Source: Brachybacterium saurashtrense (GTDB taxonomy: Bacteria; Actinomycetota; Actinomycetes; Actinomycetales; Dermabacteraceae). From it: DNA of 64,000 bases. The stretch lies in contig NZ_CP031356.1 of NCBI RefSeq assembly GCF_003355475.1, positions 1,612,001-1,676,000 on the forward strand, given 5' to 3'. This document shows, piece after piece, positions 8,164 to 19,105 of the stretch; the stretch's first letter is position 1; every line of letters begins with the position of its first letter. A program made the position numbers and the translations under genes. The notes under the pieces were generated by a model. That model saw only the letters and a list, made by a program, of their open reading frames with translations, was not told the origin of the DNA and searched no databases.

Positions 8164-9264
8164 TCAGCCCCGGCGCAGCTGCTGGCGGAAGGCGCGGCGG
8201 TACGGGGGCGGGATGATCTCGTTGTCCCCGCGCAGTGAGAGGGCGGCGTCGATCCCCCAGTTCGGCGCGCGCAGGAAGGCACGGCCCACGCGCACCACGT
8301 CGGCCTGACCGGTGGCGAGCACGTGCTCGGCCTGGAAGGGCGTATCGAGCATGCCCACCGCGGAGACGGGCATCTCGGTGCGCTCGCGCAGGTGGGCGGC
8401 GAGCGGGGTCTGATAGCCGGGGCCGACGGGGATGCGGGCCCCGGCGGCGTTGCCCCCGGAGGAGACGTCGACCATGTCCACGCCGTGCTCGCCGAGCCAG
8501 GTGACGACCTCCGTCGCCTGCGCGAGGTCGAAGCCGCCCTCGACCCACTCGGTCGCCGAGATCCTCACCAGCAGCGGCATGCCCTCGGGGATCGCCGCGC
8601 GCACGGCGTCGACGACGCGCAGCAGCAGGCGGGCGCGGCCGGCGAGGTCCCCGCCGTAGGAGTCGGTGCGATGGTTGCTGAGCGGCGAGAGGAACTCGTG
8701 CAGGAGGTAGCCGTGGGCGGCGTGGACCTCGAGCAGGTCGAAGCCCGCGTCGACGGCGCGCACGGCGGAGGCGGCGAAGGCGGCGACGACCTCGTCGATC
8801 CCAGCCTCATCCAGTGCGGTCGGGGCGGTGAGGGCGTCGTACGCGATCGCGGAGGGGCCGACGGTCTCCCAGCCGCCATCGGCCGCGGTGAGCGAGGCGC
8901 CGGGGTGCGCGGTCCCCCACTCGGGTTCGGTGGAGGCCTTGCGGCCGGCGTGGGCGAGCTGGATGCCGGCCGCGGCCCCGAAGGAGTGCAGGAGGTCGAC
9001 GACCGGGCGGAGCGCCTCGCGCTGGGCGCCGTCCCACAGGCCGAGGTCCTGGGGAGAGATTCGTCCCTCGGGCAGGACTCCGGTGGCCTCGAGGATCACG
9101 GCGCCGGCGCCGCCGCGGGCGAAGGAGCCGTAGTGCATGAGGTGGTAGTCGGTCGCGATGCCGTCGAGGCCGGCGGCCGCGTACTGGCACATGGGCGGCA
9201 CCCAGATCCGGTTGCGCACGGTGAGGTCGCGCAGCGTGATCGGGGCGAGCAGGTGCTGGGTCAT
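8164..9264 (-). CDS. NADH:flavin oxidoreductase, Old Yellow Enzyme family (YqjM-like)
   Basis: The 366-residue protein is an FMN-dependent ene-reductase of the OYE/YqjM class, reducing activated C=C bonds with NAD(P)H. Visible signatures are RNRIWVPPMCQYAAAGLDG (FMN-binding; the Cys typical of the YqjM class is present), ATDYHLMHYGSFARGGAG, GIQLAHAGRKAS, DLLEVHAAHGYLLHEFLSPLSNHR (substrate His pair), LLVRISATEW, GNAAGARIPVGPGYQ, and ADVVRVGRAFLRAPNW. ATG 9264 follows CCGGAGGTCTCTCC. A LysR gene starts 144 bases away on the other strand and is its likely regulator. Confidence 0.92.
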   Translation of the reverse strand: MTQHLLAPITLRDLTVRNRIWVPPMCQYAAAGLDGIATDYHLMHYGSFARGGAGAVILEATGVLPEGRISPQDLGLWDGAQREALRPVVDLLHSFGAAAGIQLAHAGRKASTEPEWGTAHPGASLTAADGGWETVGPSAIAYDALTAPTALDEAGIDEVVAAFAASAVRAVDAGFDLLEVHAAHGYLLHEFLSPLSNHRTDSYGGDLAGRARLLLRVVDAVRAAIPEGMPLLVRISATEWVEGGFDLAQATEVVTWLGEHGVDMVDVSSGGNAAGARIPVGPGYQTPLAAHLRERTEMPVSAVGMLDTPFQAEHVLATGQADVVRVGRAFLRAPNWGIDAALSLRGDNEIIPPPYRRAFRQQLRRG

Positions 9265-9408
9265 GGAGAGACCTCCGGGTCGACGCGGACGGAACGACGC
9301 CGCGACCGAGCCGCGGCGATGCCCGGACGCTAGCCACGCTCGCCATGCGATGACCAATAGCAGAACTGATGGTAGGTATCCCTCTCCCTATGGATTGAGG
9401 TCGTCGCG

Positions 9409-10374
9409 GTGCGTATTCTCGCCGCTGTGATCACCTCCACTCTCGCTCCTGTCCAGGACCTCAATCTTCTGCGTACCTTCCTGGCCGTGCACCGTGCGGG
9501 CTCCTTCACCGGCGCGGCCCCGGCGCTCGGCCTCACCCAGCCCTCCGTCACGGCGCAGATCCGCAGCCTCGAGGAGCAGCTGGGGCGCCAGCTGTTCCAG
9601 CGCCTGCCCCGCGGGGTGGAGCCGACGCCCTTCGCCCGGGAGCTCGCCGAGCGGATCTCCGGGCCGCTCGACGATCTCGACGTGGTCGCGGGCGGGAACT
9701 GCGAGCTCGACGGGCGCACCGCGCCGGTGCACCTGGCCGGTCCGCCCGAGCTGCTGTGCTCGCGGATCCTGCCGGTGCTCGCCCCGCTGGTGGCCGAGGG
9801 GCTGCGCGTGCACGTGGCGACCGGGGAGGACGAGGAGCTGATCGAGCAGCTGCGGGAGGGGCGGCACGATCTGGTGATCACGACGCAGCGACCGCGCGGC
9901 AGGGCGCTCGCGGTCACGCCGTGGGCCCAGGAGGAGCATCTGCTGGTCGCGGCACCCGGCTGGGCCGCCCGCGTGGGCTCCCGCGCGGAGGGCGTGCCGG
10001 TGTGCGCGGCGCTCGAGGCGGTGCCGCTGGTCTCCACCGCGGACGACATGCCGGTGGTGCGCCGCTATTGGCGCACCCAGTACGGCAAGCAGCATCCCGC
10101 GGTGGGGCCGGCGATGACGGTGCCGTCTCTGCACGCCGTGATCACGGCGTTGCGAGAGGGCGCCGGATACTCGGTGCTGCCGCGCTCGCTGTGCGCGGCG
10201 GATCTCGCCGCCGGCGCGCTGGTGCAGCTCGAGGAGCCCGAGCGCCCGCGCTCCACGACGCTGCTGCTCGTGCAGCGCCCCGGCGCTGAGCAGAACCCGG
10301 CCACGGCGCAGGTGGCGGAGGCACTGCGCCGAGCGGTCCGGACGCCGGAGGACCTCCACCCCACGCCTGCGTGA
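9409..10374 (+). CDS. LysR family transcriptional regulator
   Basis: The protein of about 320 residues has an N-terminal LysR winged HTH (LNLLRTFLAVHRAGSFTGAA, GLTQPSVTAQIRSLEEQLG, LFQRLPRGVEPT) and a C-terminal substrate-binding domain. GTG 9409 and GTG 9427 are both possible starts; the second leaves the usual short lead before the HTH. It is divergent from the Old Yellow Enzyme gene, the standard arrangement for a LysR activator and its target. The ligand is unknown. Confidence 0.9.
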   Translation: MRILAAVITSTLAPVQDLNLLRTFLAVHRAGSFTGAAPALGLTQPSVTAQIRSLEEQLGRQLFQRLPRGVEPTPFARELAERISGPLDDLDVVAGGNCELDGRTAPVHLAGPPELLCSRILPVLAPLVAEGLRVHVATGEDEELIEQLREGRHDLVITTQRPRGRALAVTPWAQEEHLLVAAPGWAARVGSRAEGVPVCAALEAVPLVSTADDMPVVRRYWRTQYGKQHPAVGPAMTVPSLHAVITALREGAGYSVLPRSLCAADLAAGALVQLEEPERPRSTTLLLVQRPGAEQNPATAQVAEALRRAVRTPEDLHPTPA

Positions 10375-10402
10375 CCGGGACCACAGCGCCCATACTGGGG
10401 GC

Positions 10403-11194
10403 ATGACCCACCACACCGCTCGACGACGCGTGCTGATCACCGGGGCCACCGGCGGGATCGGATCCCACCTGGCGCGAACCCTCGCGGAGGAGTACGAGCT
10501 CGTCCTCCACGGCCGCCACCCGGACGAGGCGCCGACGGCGCGGGCGCTGAAGCTCGCCGACCTCGCGGCCTTCGAGGAGGTCGCCGCACTCATGGACGGG
10601 ATCGACACGGTGGTGCACATGGCCGGGGCCTCCTCCCCCGAGTCCTCCTGGGAGGCGGTGCTGGAGGCGAACGTGATCGGCGTGCGCCACGTGCTCGAGG
10701 CCGCCCGGGCGGCCGGGGTGCGGCGCGTGGTGCTGGCCTCCTCGAACCACGCCATGGGGATGTACGACCGCCAGGAGCTCTGGCCCGTCTACCCCGATCA
10801 GCTCCCCCGCGCGGACTCGCTGTACGGCGTCTCCAAGGTGTTCGGCGAGTCGCTGGGGCGCTTCTACCACGACGAGCACGGCCTGGACGTGCTCTGCCTG
10901 CGCATCGGCTGGTTCGCGGAGGATCCGCTCACGGCCCAGGAGGATGTGCTGCGCGGCATGTGGCTGAGCCCGCGGGACTGCACCCAGGTGGTGCGCTGCG
11001 CGATCGAGGCGCCGGTGCGCTTCGGCCTGTTCTACGCGATCTCCGACAATCCCAACCGCCGCTGGTCGATGACGAACACCCAGCTCGAGCTCGGATACCG
11101 CCCGCAGGACGCCTGGACCCGCCTGCCCGGCGCGCAGGAGCAGGTGGTCGAGGGCGGGGAGCCGGTGCCCGACAGCTGGCCGCGCGGTTCATGA
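10403..11194 (+). CDS. NAD-dependent epimerase/dehydratase, uronate-dehydrogenase-like
   Basis: The 263-residue extended SDR has the Rossmann motif VLITGATGGIGSHLA at residues 10-24, VVHMAGASSPESSWE, the SS of VLASSNHAMGMYDR and the catalytic YGVSK. Its length, the ASSNHAMG segment and the short C-terminal part resemble bacterial uronate dehydrogenases, which oxidise galacturonate or glucuronate to the aldarolactone with NAD. The assignment of substrate is inference. The next gene starts within its stop codon (ATGA overlap at 11191), so both are co-translated. Confidence 0.8.
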   Translation: MTHHTARRRVLITGATGGIGSHLARTLAEEYELVLHGRHPDEAPTARALKLADLAAFEEVAALMDGIDTVVHMAGASSPESSWEAVLEANVIGVRHVLEAARAAGVRRVVLASSNHAMGMYDRQELWPVYPDQLPRADSLYGVSKVFGESLGRFYHDEHGLDVLCLRIGWFAEDPLTAQEDVLRGMWLSPRDCTQVVRCAIEAPVRFGLFYAISDNPNRRWSMTNTQLELGYRPQDAWTRLPGAQEQVVEGGEPVPDSWPRGS

Positions 11195-11883
11195 GCGAGG
11201 GTCCTGCGGCAGGGACAACGGGAGTCGAGCAGCGCAGGTCGACGGGCCGTGTGCCGGGCCGGCCGACGGGAGCCGTCCTGCGGGCCGTGGTCGCGCTGCT
11301 GGTGCTGGCGGCGCTGGGGTGGAGCACTCTCGAGGCGGCGCGCGGGGGTTCCCTCCCCCAGCACGTCTCCTACTTCACGAACCAGTCGAACCTCGCGTTC
11401 TCGCTGGCGCTGCTCGCCGCGGCGGCGCTGCCGCCCGAGCGCTGGCCCCGGGGATGGGACGCGGTGCGGGGTGCGCTGGCGTTCTACCTGGTGATGACCG
11501 GACTGATCTATGCGCTGCTGGTCGCGCCGTGGGAGGAGCTGCTGCGCTGGGACATCGGCTGGACGGGCATCGTGCTGCATCGGGTGGCGCCGGTGGCGGC
11601 GATGCTGGACTGGCTGCTCACCCCGCGACGCCGCGCACCGCCTCCGGCACGGGTGCTGTGGTGGCTGCTCTACCCGCTCGCGTACCTCGGGGTCACGTGG
11701 CTGCGCGGCGCGCTGACCGGCTGGTACCCCTACGCCTTCCTGGATCCGACCGCGTCCTCCTGGCCGCAGGTGCTGGCCACCACCGGCGTGGTGCTGGTGG
11801 CGTTCCTCGTGATCGGCACGCTGGTGCACCTGCTCGAGGGAGGGGGAAGGATGTCCCGGCGCAGCTGCTCGCCGGAGTCCTAG
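11191..11883 (+). CDS. Pr6Pr-type integral membrane protein
   Basis: The 230-residue protein has about six hydrophobic segments (VLRAVVALLVLAALGW; the LAFSLALLAAAALP region; LAFYLVMTGLIYALLVA; a short one near IVLHRVAPVAAMLDWLL; LWWLLYPLAYLGVTWL; VLATTGVVLVAFLVIGTLVHLL). The motifs FTNQSNLAF, HRVAPVAAMLDWLL and GWYPYAFLDP are those of the Pr6Pr/FAR-17a-like membrane family found in actinobacteria. Function is unknown. The ATG overlaps the upstream epimerase stop. Confidence 0.75.
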   Translation: MSEGPAAGTTGVEQRRSTGRVPGRPTGAVLRAVVALLVLAALGWSTLEAARGGSLPQHVSYFTNQSNLAFSLALLAAAALPPERWPRGWDAVRGALAFYLVMTGLIYALLVAPWEELLRWDIGWTGIVLHRVAPVAAMLDWLLTPRRRAPPPARVLWWLLYPLAYLGVTWLRGALTGWYPYAFLDPTASSWPQVLATTGVVLVAFLVIGTLVHLLEGGGRMSRRSCSPES

Positions 11884-11892
11884 CGTGGAGGG

Positions 11893-13080
11893 ATGAGCGT
11901 CCCGATCTTCGACCCCACCGGCCTCGAGCCCCGTTCCGCGACCGATGAGCTGCGCGCGGAGTCACCGCTGGCCCGCACGCCGGACGGCACGTGGGTGGTG
12001 CTGCGGCATGCGGAGGCGGTCCGCGTCGCCGAGGATGCGGAGAACTTCTCCTCCGCGGTCTCGCGCTTCCTGCAGGTCCCGAACGGCCGGGACGGCGCCG
12101 AGCACGCGGCAATGCGCACCGCGACCGATCCGTTCTTCGGCCCGACGGAGATGGCGCGCCTCGCCCCGAGGCTGCGCCGGGTCGCGGCCGTGCTCGTGGA
12201 CGAGCTGCTGGACGGGGTGGGACCGGAGGGCACGGAGGTCGACGCCGTCGCCGCGCTCGGCGCGGTGTTCGCGGTGCGGGCACAGACGTCATGGCTCGGG
12301 TGGCCCGCCGCGCTCGAGACCGAGCTGCTGGACTGGATGGTCGCGAACCACGAGGCGTCCCGCTCGGGCGACCTCGCCCGCACCGCCGCCGTCGCGGAGC
12401 GCTTCGACGCGATCATCCGCTCCGTGCTCGCCCCGCGCCGGTCGGCGGGCGCGGAGGCCCCGGAGGATCCGACCACCGCACTGCTGCGTCTCGAGGTGGA
12501 GCTGCCGGATCCGGCGGTGCCCGGCTCCGCCCGTCGGCCGCTGCGGGAGGAGGAGATCGTCTCGATCCTGCGCAACTGGACCGGCGGCGACCTCGGGTCG
12601 ATCGCGCTGTGCGCGGGGGTGCTGCTCATGGGCCTCAGCCGCGCCCCCGAGCTCGTGGAGAGGGTGCGGGACGGGAGCGAGGCGGAGGCCGGCGCGATCG
12701 TCGACGAGCTGCCGCGGATCGACGATCCCTTCGTCGCGAACCGCCGCGTGGCCACCTGCCCGGTCACCCTCGCGGGCCGGCGGATCGCCGCCGGGGAGCG
12801 CGTGATGCTGCACTGGACCTCGATCAACCGCGACGAGCTCGTCGTCCCCGCACCGGACGCGGTGGACCCGGAGGCGAACGCGACGGCGAACCTCGTCTAC
12901 GGGACCGGGCCGCACGTGTGCCCCGGCCGACCGCTCGCCACCCTCGAGCTCGTCACCCTGCTGCGGGAGCTGCTGGCCGTCGCCGAGGTGCGCCCGAGCG
13001 ACACCCCCGGCGAGCGGGAGGTGGCCGCGGTGGGAGGCTGGGCGCATGCCCCGGTGGTGCTGGTGCCCCGCCGCCGCTGA
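11893..13080 (+). CDS. Cytochrome P450
   Basis: The 395-residue soluble P450 shows the heme-binding loop YGTGPHVCPGRPLA with the Cys ligand at about residue 343, the K-helix ExxR as ELPR near residue 272, and a plausible I helix at residues 228-238. The I-helix motif, usually (A/G)GxDT, here reads TGGDLGS, so the oxygen-activating acid-alcohol pair lacks its usual Thr. Such substitutions occur in P450s with peroxygenase or unusual chemistry. No ferredoxin or ferredoxin reductase is adjacent. The substrate is unknown. Confidence 0.88.
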   Translation: MSVPIFDPTGLEPRSATDELRAESPLARTPDGTWVVLRHAEAVRVAEDAENFSSAVSRFLQVPNGRDGAEHAAMRTATDPFFGPTEMARLAPRLRRVAAVLVDELLDGVGPEGTEVDAVAALGAVFAVRAQTSWLGWPAALETELLDWMVANHEASRSGDLARTAAVAERFDAIIRSVLAPRRSAGAEAPEDPTTALLRLEVELPDPAVPGSARRPLREEEIVSILRNWTGGDLGSIALCAGVLLMGLSRAPELVERVRDGSEAEAGAIVDELPRIDDPFVANRRVATCPVTLAGRRIAAGERVMLHWTSINRDELVVPAPDAVDPEANATANLVYGTGPHVCPGRPLATLELVTLLRELLAVAEVRPSDTPGEREVAAVGGWAHAPVVLVPRRR

Positions 13081-13089
13081 GCGGAGCCC

Positions 13090-13932
13090 TCAGTCGTGTC
13101 CCACGGCGATGAGGGCCTCGAGCGCGGCGGTCGCGGCGTCGTCGCCCTGGATCGAGATCTTCTCCGCGCCCCCGGCGAGGTGCTCGAGCGCCTGCGCCCG
13201 CCCCCAGGCCCACAGGTCCAGGGCGAGCGGGGACCCAGTGACGCGAGCGCGGGGCAGATCGCGGGACGCCGCGTCGCTCGCGGGGCGTCGACCGAAGACC
13301 CCCTCGACCTCCTCGCCGTCGCGGGGGCGGGTGGCGTACCAGCGGCTGATCTCGAGCAGCTGGGCGGAGCCGTCCTCCGGAGCGATCTCCACCAGGGCGA
13401 CGGGGCTGCTCTCGGCCTGGTCGAGGAGCCATTCCGCGTCCGCGGGCCACATCACGTCCAGCACGTGGGCGAGCCCGTCGGCGGCGAGCGGGGCCGGGAT
13501 CGGGGTGACGGGGTGTGCGGCGGTGAGCTCCGCGTCGACGCGGTGGATGCTCGCCTCATGGGTCTGCATGCGCCGGGCGATCCCCACATGCTGGGCCTGC
13601 GAGAACCAGAACCAGGCGGGCTCGTGATCAGCGCGGGCGGTGAGCTGGGCGAGGAGGGCGTCGGTCGCGGCGGCGCGGCGCTCCAGCAGCGCCTCGCGGT
13701 CGTCGGGGCGGGGCGCCGTCCCCTCCTCGATCGCACGCACCTCCTCCTCGGTGGTGGCACCGGAGGAGAGGATCGCCGCCCAGAACTCGTGGACCTCGGC
13801 GAGGTGCCACAGCAGATCATCGGCGGTCCAGTCCGGGCAGGTGGGCACCCGCTGCGCGGGGTCGGCGGCGGTGAGGGCGGCGACCGCGCGCTCGCTCTCC
13901 TCGCGGATGATGGTCACGGCGTCATGGCTCAT
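13090..13932 (-). CDS. Maleylpyruvate isomerase family (mycothiol-dependent, DinB-like) protein
   Basis: The 280-residue protein has the N-terminal four-helix MDMPI/DinB-like metal-binding domain. VPTCPDWTADDLLWHLAEVHEFW is split over residues 27-49, with the metal ligands His in LLWHLAEVH and in RRMQTHEASIHRVDAE. A C-terminal domain of about 90 residues ends in LALDLWAWGRAQALEHL. It belongs to the actinobacterial TIGR03083 group, which often uses mycothiol; actual chemistry is unknown. ATG 13932 is chosen because the first helix starts there. Confidence 0.85.
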   Translation of the reverse strand: MSHDAVTIIREESERAVAALTAADPAQRVPTCPDWTADDLLWHLAEVHEFWAAILSSGATTEEEVRAIEEGTAPRPDDREALLERRAAATDALLAQLTARADHEPAWFWFSQAQHVGIARRMQTHEASIHRVDAELTAAHPVTPIPAPLAADGLAHVLDVMWPADAEWLLDQAESSPVALVEIAPEDGSAQLLEISRWYATRPRDGEEVEGVFGRRPASDAASRDLPRARVTGSPLALDLWAWGRAQALEHLAGGAEKISIQGDDAATAALEALIAVGHD

Positions 13933-13987
13933 GGCCCCATCGAACCACCACGGAGTGACGAGCGACACCCCTGGCGCCCGGCCACCC

Positions 13988-14047
13988 TTGCCCACGCATA
14001 CCCCCAAGGGGTATAAAGGTGCACGACCCGATACCCCAGCAGGGTAT
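13988..14047 (+). promoter_or_regulatory. Copper operon promoter with two CsoR-type operators
   Basis: Two palindromes lie upstream of copZ: ATACCCCCAAGGGGTAT at 13998-14014 and ATACCCCAGCAGGGTAT at 14031-14047. Both match the TACCC..GGGTA pattern bound by CsoR. A promoter TTGCCC (13988) -18 bases- TATAAA (14012) fits between them, so the first operator lies between -35 and -10 and the second near the transcription start. Apo-CsoR would block transcription and Cu(I) would release it. Confidence 0.82.
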
Positions 14048-14072
14048 CCCACACCCCGTGCGAGGAGGCTCC

Positions 14073-14288
14073 ATGAGCACCACCACCGCCCAGTTCCAGG
14101 TGACCGGCATGACCTGCGGCCACTGCGAGATGTCCGTGCGTGAGGAGGTCTCCGAGGTCCCCGGCGTCACCGAGGTCGAGGTCAGCCACGAGACCGGCCA
14201 GCTCCGCGTCGGCTCCGCCGAGGGCGTGGACGAGGCCGCCGTGCTCGCCGCCGTCGAGGAGGCCGGCTACACCGCCGCCCGCGCCTGA
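14073..14288 (+). CDS. copZ: Copper chaperone CopZ (heavy-metal-associated domain)
   Basis: The 71-residue protein is a single HMA domain with the Cu(I) motif GMTCGHC at about residues 12-18 and a ferredoxin-like fold ([33 protein letters not shown]). It carries Cu(I) in the cytosol to CopA. ATG 14073 follows GAGGAGGCTCC. It is the first gene of copZ-copA-csoR, just downstream of two CsoR operators. Confidence 0.93.
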   Translation: MSTTTAQFQVTGMTCGHCEMSVREEVSEVPGVTEVEVSHETGQLRVGSAEGVDEAAVLAAVEEAGYTAARA

Positions 14289-14403
14289 GCCGCCGGGAGC
14301 GGGGCGGGCGGCGATGCCGCCTCCCGCCCCGCTCCCGACCCCCCCTACCCCGCCCGTCGCCTCGCGTCGCGGCCTCGCCCACGGAAGAAGGCAGCAGCCT
14401 GCC

Positions 14404-16728
<2,325 letters not shown>

Positions 16729-16783
16729 TCGTCCCGCCCCATCGCCCGACCCACCGAGACCGCCACCCGCCCCAGGAGCACCC

Positions 16784-17131
16784 ATGACCACCGCTGACCC
16801 CGCCGCCGCGCATGGCACGCCCGCCGGCGCCGCCCCGGAGCACGAGCACCATCACGGCTACATCTCCGACAAGGCCCGGTACCTCGCGCGCCTCAAGCGG
16901 GTCGAGGGGCAGGCGCGCGGCCTGCACCGCATGGTCGACGAGGAGAAGTACTGCATCGACATCCTCACCCAGATCTCGGCGCTGAAGAGCGCTCTGGACG
17001 GGGTGGCGATGGGTCTGCTCGACGATCACCTGCAGCACTGCGTGGTCGATGCCGCACGTGCCGGCGGGGCCGAGGCCGAGGCGAAGCTCAAGGAGGCCTC
17101 CGACGCGATCGGGCGCTTCGTGCGCTCCTGA
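16784..17131 (+). CDS. csoR: Copper-sensing repressor CsoR
   Basis: The 115-residue protein is a DUF156/CsoR family all-helical repressor. After a His-rich N-terminal tail (HEHHHGY) it shows ARLKRVEGQARGLHRMVDEEKYCIDI and LDDHLQHCVV. The Cu(I) ligands Cys-His-Cys are present as C in KYCIDI and H/C in QHC. It should repress the upstream copZ-copA-csoR operon through the palindromes near 14 kb, giving negative autoregulation. ATG 16784 follows CCCAGGAGCACCC. Confidence 0.95.
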   Translation: MTTADPAAAHGTPAGAAPEHEHHHGYISDKARYLARLKRVEGQARGLHRMVDEEKYCIDILTQISALKSALDGVAMGLLDDHLQHCVVDAARAGGAEAEAKLKEASDAIGRFVRS

Positions 17132-17193
17132 GCGCGGGCGCCCTCCTCCGCTCGCCCGATCAACGCCCCAGCTCGCGCCCGAGCATTCGCCCG

Positions 17194-17212
17194 CCCCCCC
17201 CCCCCCCCCCCC
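17194..17212. repeat. Homopolymeric C tract (19 C)
   Basis: Nineteen consecutive C residues, followed by four G, lie between csoR and the TetR gene, about 145 bases upstream of the TetR start. Long mononucleotide runs are prone to slippage and to sequencing error. See findings. Confidence 0.95.
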
Positions 17213-17356
17213 GGGGAGCGGGCTGTCTCCGCTCGCTCCGCCCCTGCTGTGGACTAGACTCCTCACGAAGAGCCGCGACGCCGTCACCCGTGGTGTGCGG
17301 CGACACAGGAGCGCCCCACCGCCTCTGCACCGAACGATGAACGGAACGAGAGAGCG

Positions 17357-18133
17357 ATGGCCGGACATGCCGCGGACGATGCCCCACAGGGACCGACACC
17401 GTCGGGGGAGGAGACCGAGGCGGCGGAGGGCTCCGCACGGCACCCACTAGGCGTCGACGCGCCGGCCGCTGTACGTCCCGGGACGGCGAGCGCACGTCCT
17501 CCCACTGCAGGGAGTGGACGCCGCGAAGAGATCCTCGACGGTGCCGCGGAGATGTTCGCCGAGCACGGCTATTACGGCGCCAGCCTGCGCGACATCTCGT
17601 CACGGGTCGGCATCTCCCACTCGGGGATGCTGCACCATTTCGACTCCAAGGACGCACTCCTCGACGGGGTGATCGATCGGCTCGAGGAGCACGCGCAGAC
17701 CGCGCTGGACCGCGCCCCCGAGCTCCGTGCGGAGCGGCGCGCCCTGCTGCGCGGGCTGGCCGAGATCTGGCACCCGGCCTCCCTCCCCATCCGTCTGCTC
17801 GCCACGCTCGACGCCGAGTCGGTGAGCGAGGACCATCACGGCCGGTACCGGATGGCCAGGCTGCGGAAGGTGCACGAGCACGTCCTGGAGGACTGCTTCG
17901 TGAGCTTCGCCAGCCAGGGCCTCCTGCGTGAGGACGCGGACCCGCCCTTCGCCGGCCGCGCGTTGCTGGCCATGGTGCTCAACCTCGCCGTGCGTGAGAA
18001 GACCGTGCGCTCCCTGCAGCACCGCTCCCACGACGACGCTCCGCTGAAGGACCTCGCCATGCAGGTGGACACCTTCTTCCTCGAGGTAGACCCGGCCGGT
18101 CCTGCGGGGACGCCGCCTCTCGAGGCCGAGTGA
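17357..18133 (+). CDS. TetR family transcriptional regulator
   Basis: The 258-residue protein has a disordered N-terminal extension of about 50 residues. A TetR HTH follows (REEILDGAAEMFAEHGYYGAS, LRDISSRVGISHSGMLHHFDSKDALL at about residues 56-102), then a helical ligand domain containing LLATLDAESVSEDHHG. ATG 17357 is one of several possible starts; a later start would remove only the extension. It converges with the SDR gene at 18212. Target unknown. Confidence 0.85.
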   Translation: MAGHAADDAPQGPTPSGEETEAAEGSARHPLGVDAPAAVRPGTASARPPTAGSGRREEILDGAAEMFAEHGYYGASLRDISSRVGISHSGMLHHFDSKDALLDGVIDRLEEHAQTALDRAPELRAERRALLRGLAEIWHPASLPIRLLATLDAESVSEDHHGRYRMARLRKVHEHVLEDCFVSFASQGLLREDADPPFAGRALLAMVLNLAVREKTVRSLQHRSHDDAPLKDLAMQVDTFFLEVDPAGPAGTPPLEAE

Positions 18134-18211
18134 CCGCGGGATCTCCGACGCACCTCCCCGGGAGGTCTCCCGAGATCTGGGCGCCGCGGGAGCCGTTCTC
18201 CGTCGGATCGG

Positions 18212-19105
18212 TCAGGGGGTGGGGCTCCCTCCGGTGACCGCCAGGGTCTCCCCGAGCACGTAGCTCGACTCCGCAGAGGTGAGGAAGACGTACGCCGGGG
18301 CGAGCTCCGTGGGCTGGCCAGCGCGCCCCAGCGGGGTGCTCTTGCCGAACTCCGGCAGCGCCTCCTTCGGCTGGCCGTCAGAGACCTGCAGCGGTGTCCA
18401 GATCGGGCCCGGAGCCACGGCATTGACGCGGATCCCGCGGGACGCGACCTGTTGGGCGAGACCCTTGGTGAAGTTGTTGATCGCCGCCTTGGTCGAGGCG
18501 TAGTCGACGAGGGTGGTGGAGGGCAGGTAGGCCTGGATAGAGGTGGTGTTCACGATCGTGGATCCCGGGGGCAGATGGGGCAGTGCGGCCTTGCTGAGGC
18601 GGAACATCGCGTGGATGTTCACCGCGTAGGTGGTCTCCCACTGCTCGTCGTCGATCTCCTCCAGGGATTCGACGGCGATCTGTCGGCCGGCGTTGTTCAC
18701 AAGGGCGTCGAGTCCCCCGAGGCCCTGGACCGCCTCCTCGACGAGCTGCCTGCAGTAGGCGGCGTCGGTGAGGTCGCCGGGTAGCAGCACGGCGGTGCGG
18801 CCCTCCGCGCGGATCAGGTCGGCGATGTGTTGGGCGTCCTCCTCCTCGGCGGGGAGGTAGTTCAGAGCCACGTCGGCGCCCTCGCGGGCGAAGGCGATCG
18901 CGACGGCTGCTCCGATCCCGGAGTCGGCGCCGGTGATCAGGGCTCGGCGGCCCTCCAGGCGGCCCGTGCCGCGGTAGGACTCCTCACCGCGGTCGGTCTG
19001 GGGGATCAGCTCGGCATCCAGCCCCGGCTCTGGCTGGTCCTGCTTCGGCGGGGAGATCTCGGGGAACCTGCTGACGGGGTCGGTGAAGGTGAGCTGGTCG
19101 GCCAT
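18212..19105 (-). CDS. SDR family oxidoreductase (YghA-like)
   Basis: The 297-residue protein is a classical SDR with an N-terminal extension of about 50 residues (PPKQDQPEPG) typical of the YghA/glucose-dehydrogenase-like group associated with stress or sporulation coats. Signatures are LITGADSGIGAAVAIAFA (NAD(P) binding), LVNNAGRQ, the Ser in NTTSIQAY, and YASTKAAINNF (YxxxK). GGSPTP at the C terminus is also family-like. ATG 19105 follows CAGGAGGACTCC. Substrate unknown. Confidence 0.9.
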   Translation of the reverse strand: MADQLTFTDPVSRFPEISPPKQDQPEPGLDAELIPQTDRGEESYRGTGRLEGRRALITGADSGIGAAVAIAFAREGADVALNYLPAEEEDAQHIADLIRAEGRTAVLLPGDLTDAAYCRQLVEEAVQGLGGLDALVNNAGRQIAVESLEEIDDEQWETTYAVNIHAMFRLSKAALPHLPPGSTIVNTTSIQAYLPSTTLVDYASTKAAINNFTKGLAQQVASRGIRVNAVAPGPIWTPLQVSDGQPKEALPEFGKSTPLGRAGQPTELAPAYVFLTSAESSYVLGETLAVTGGSPTP

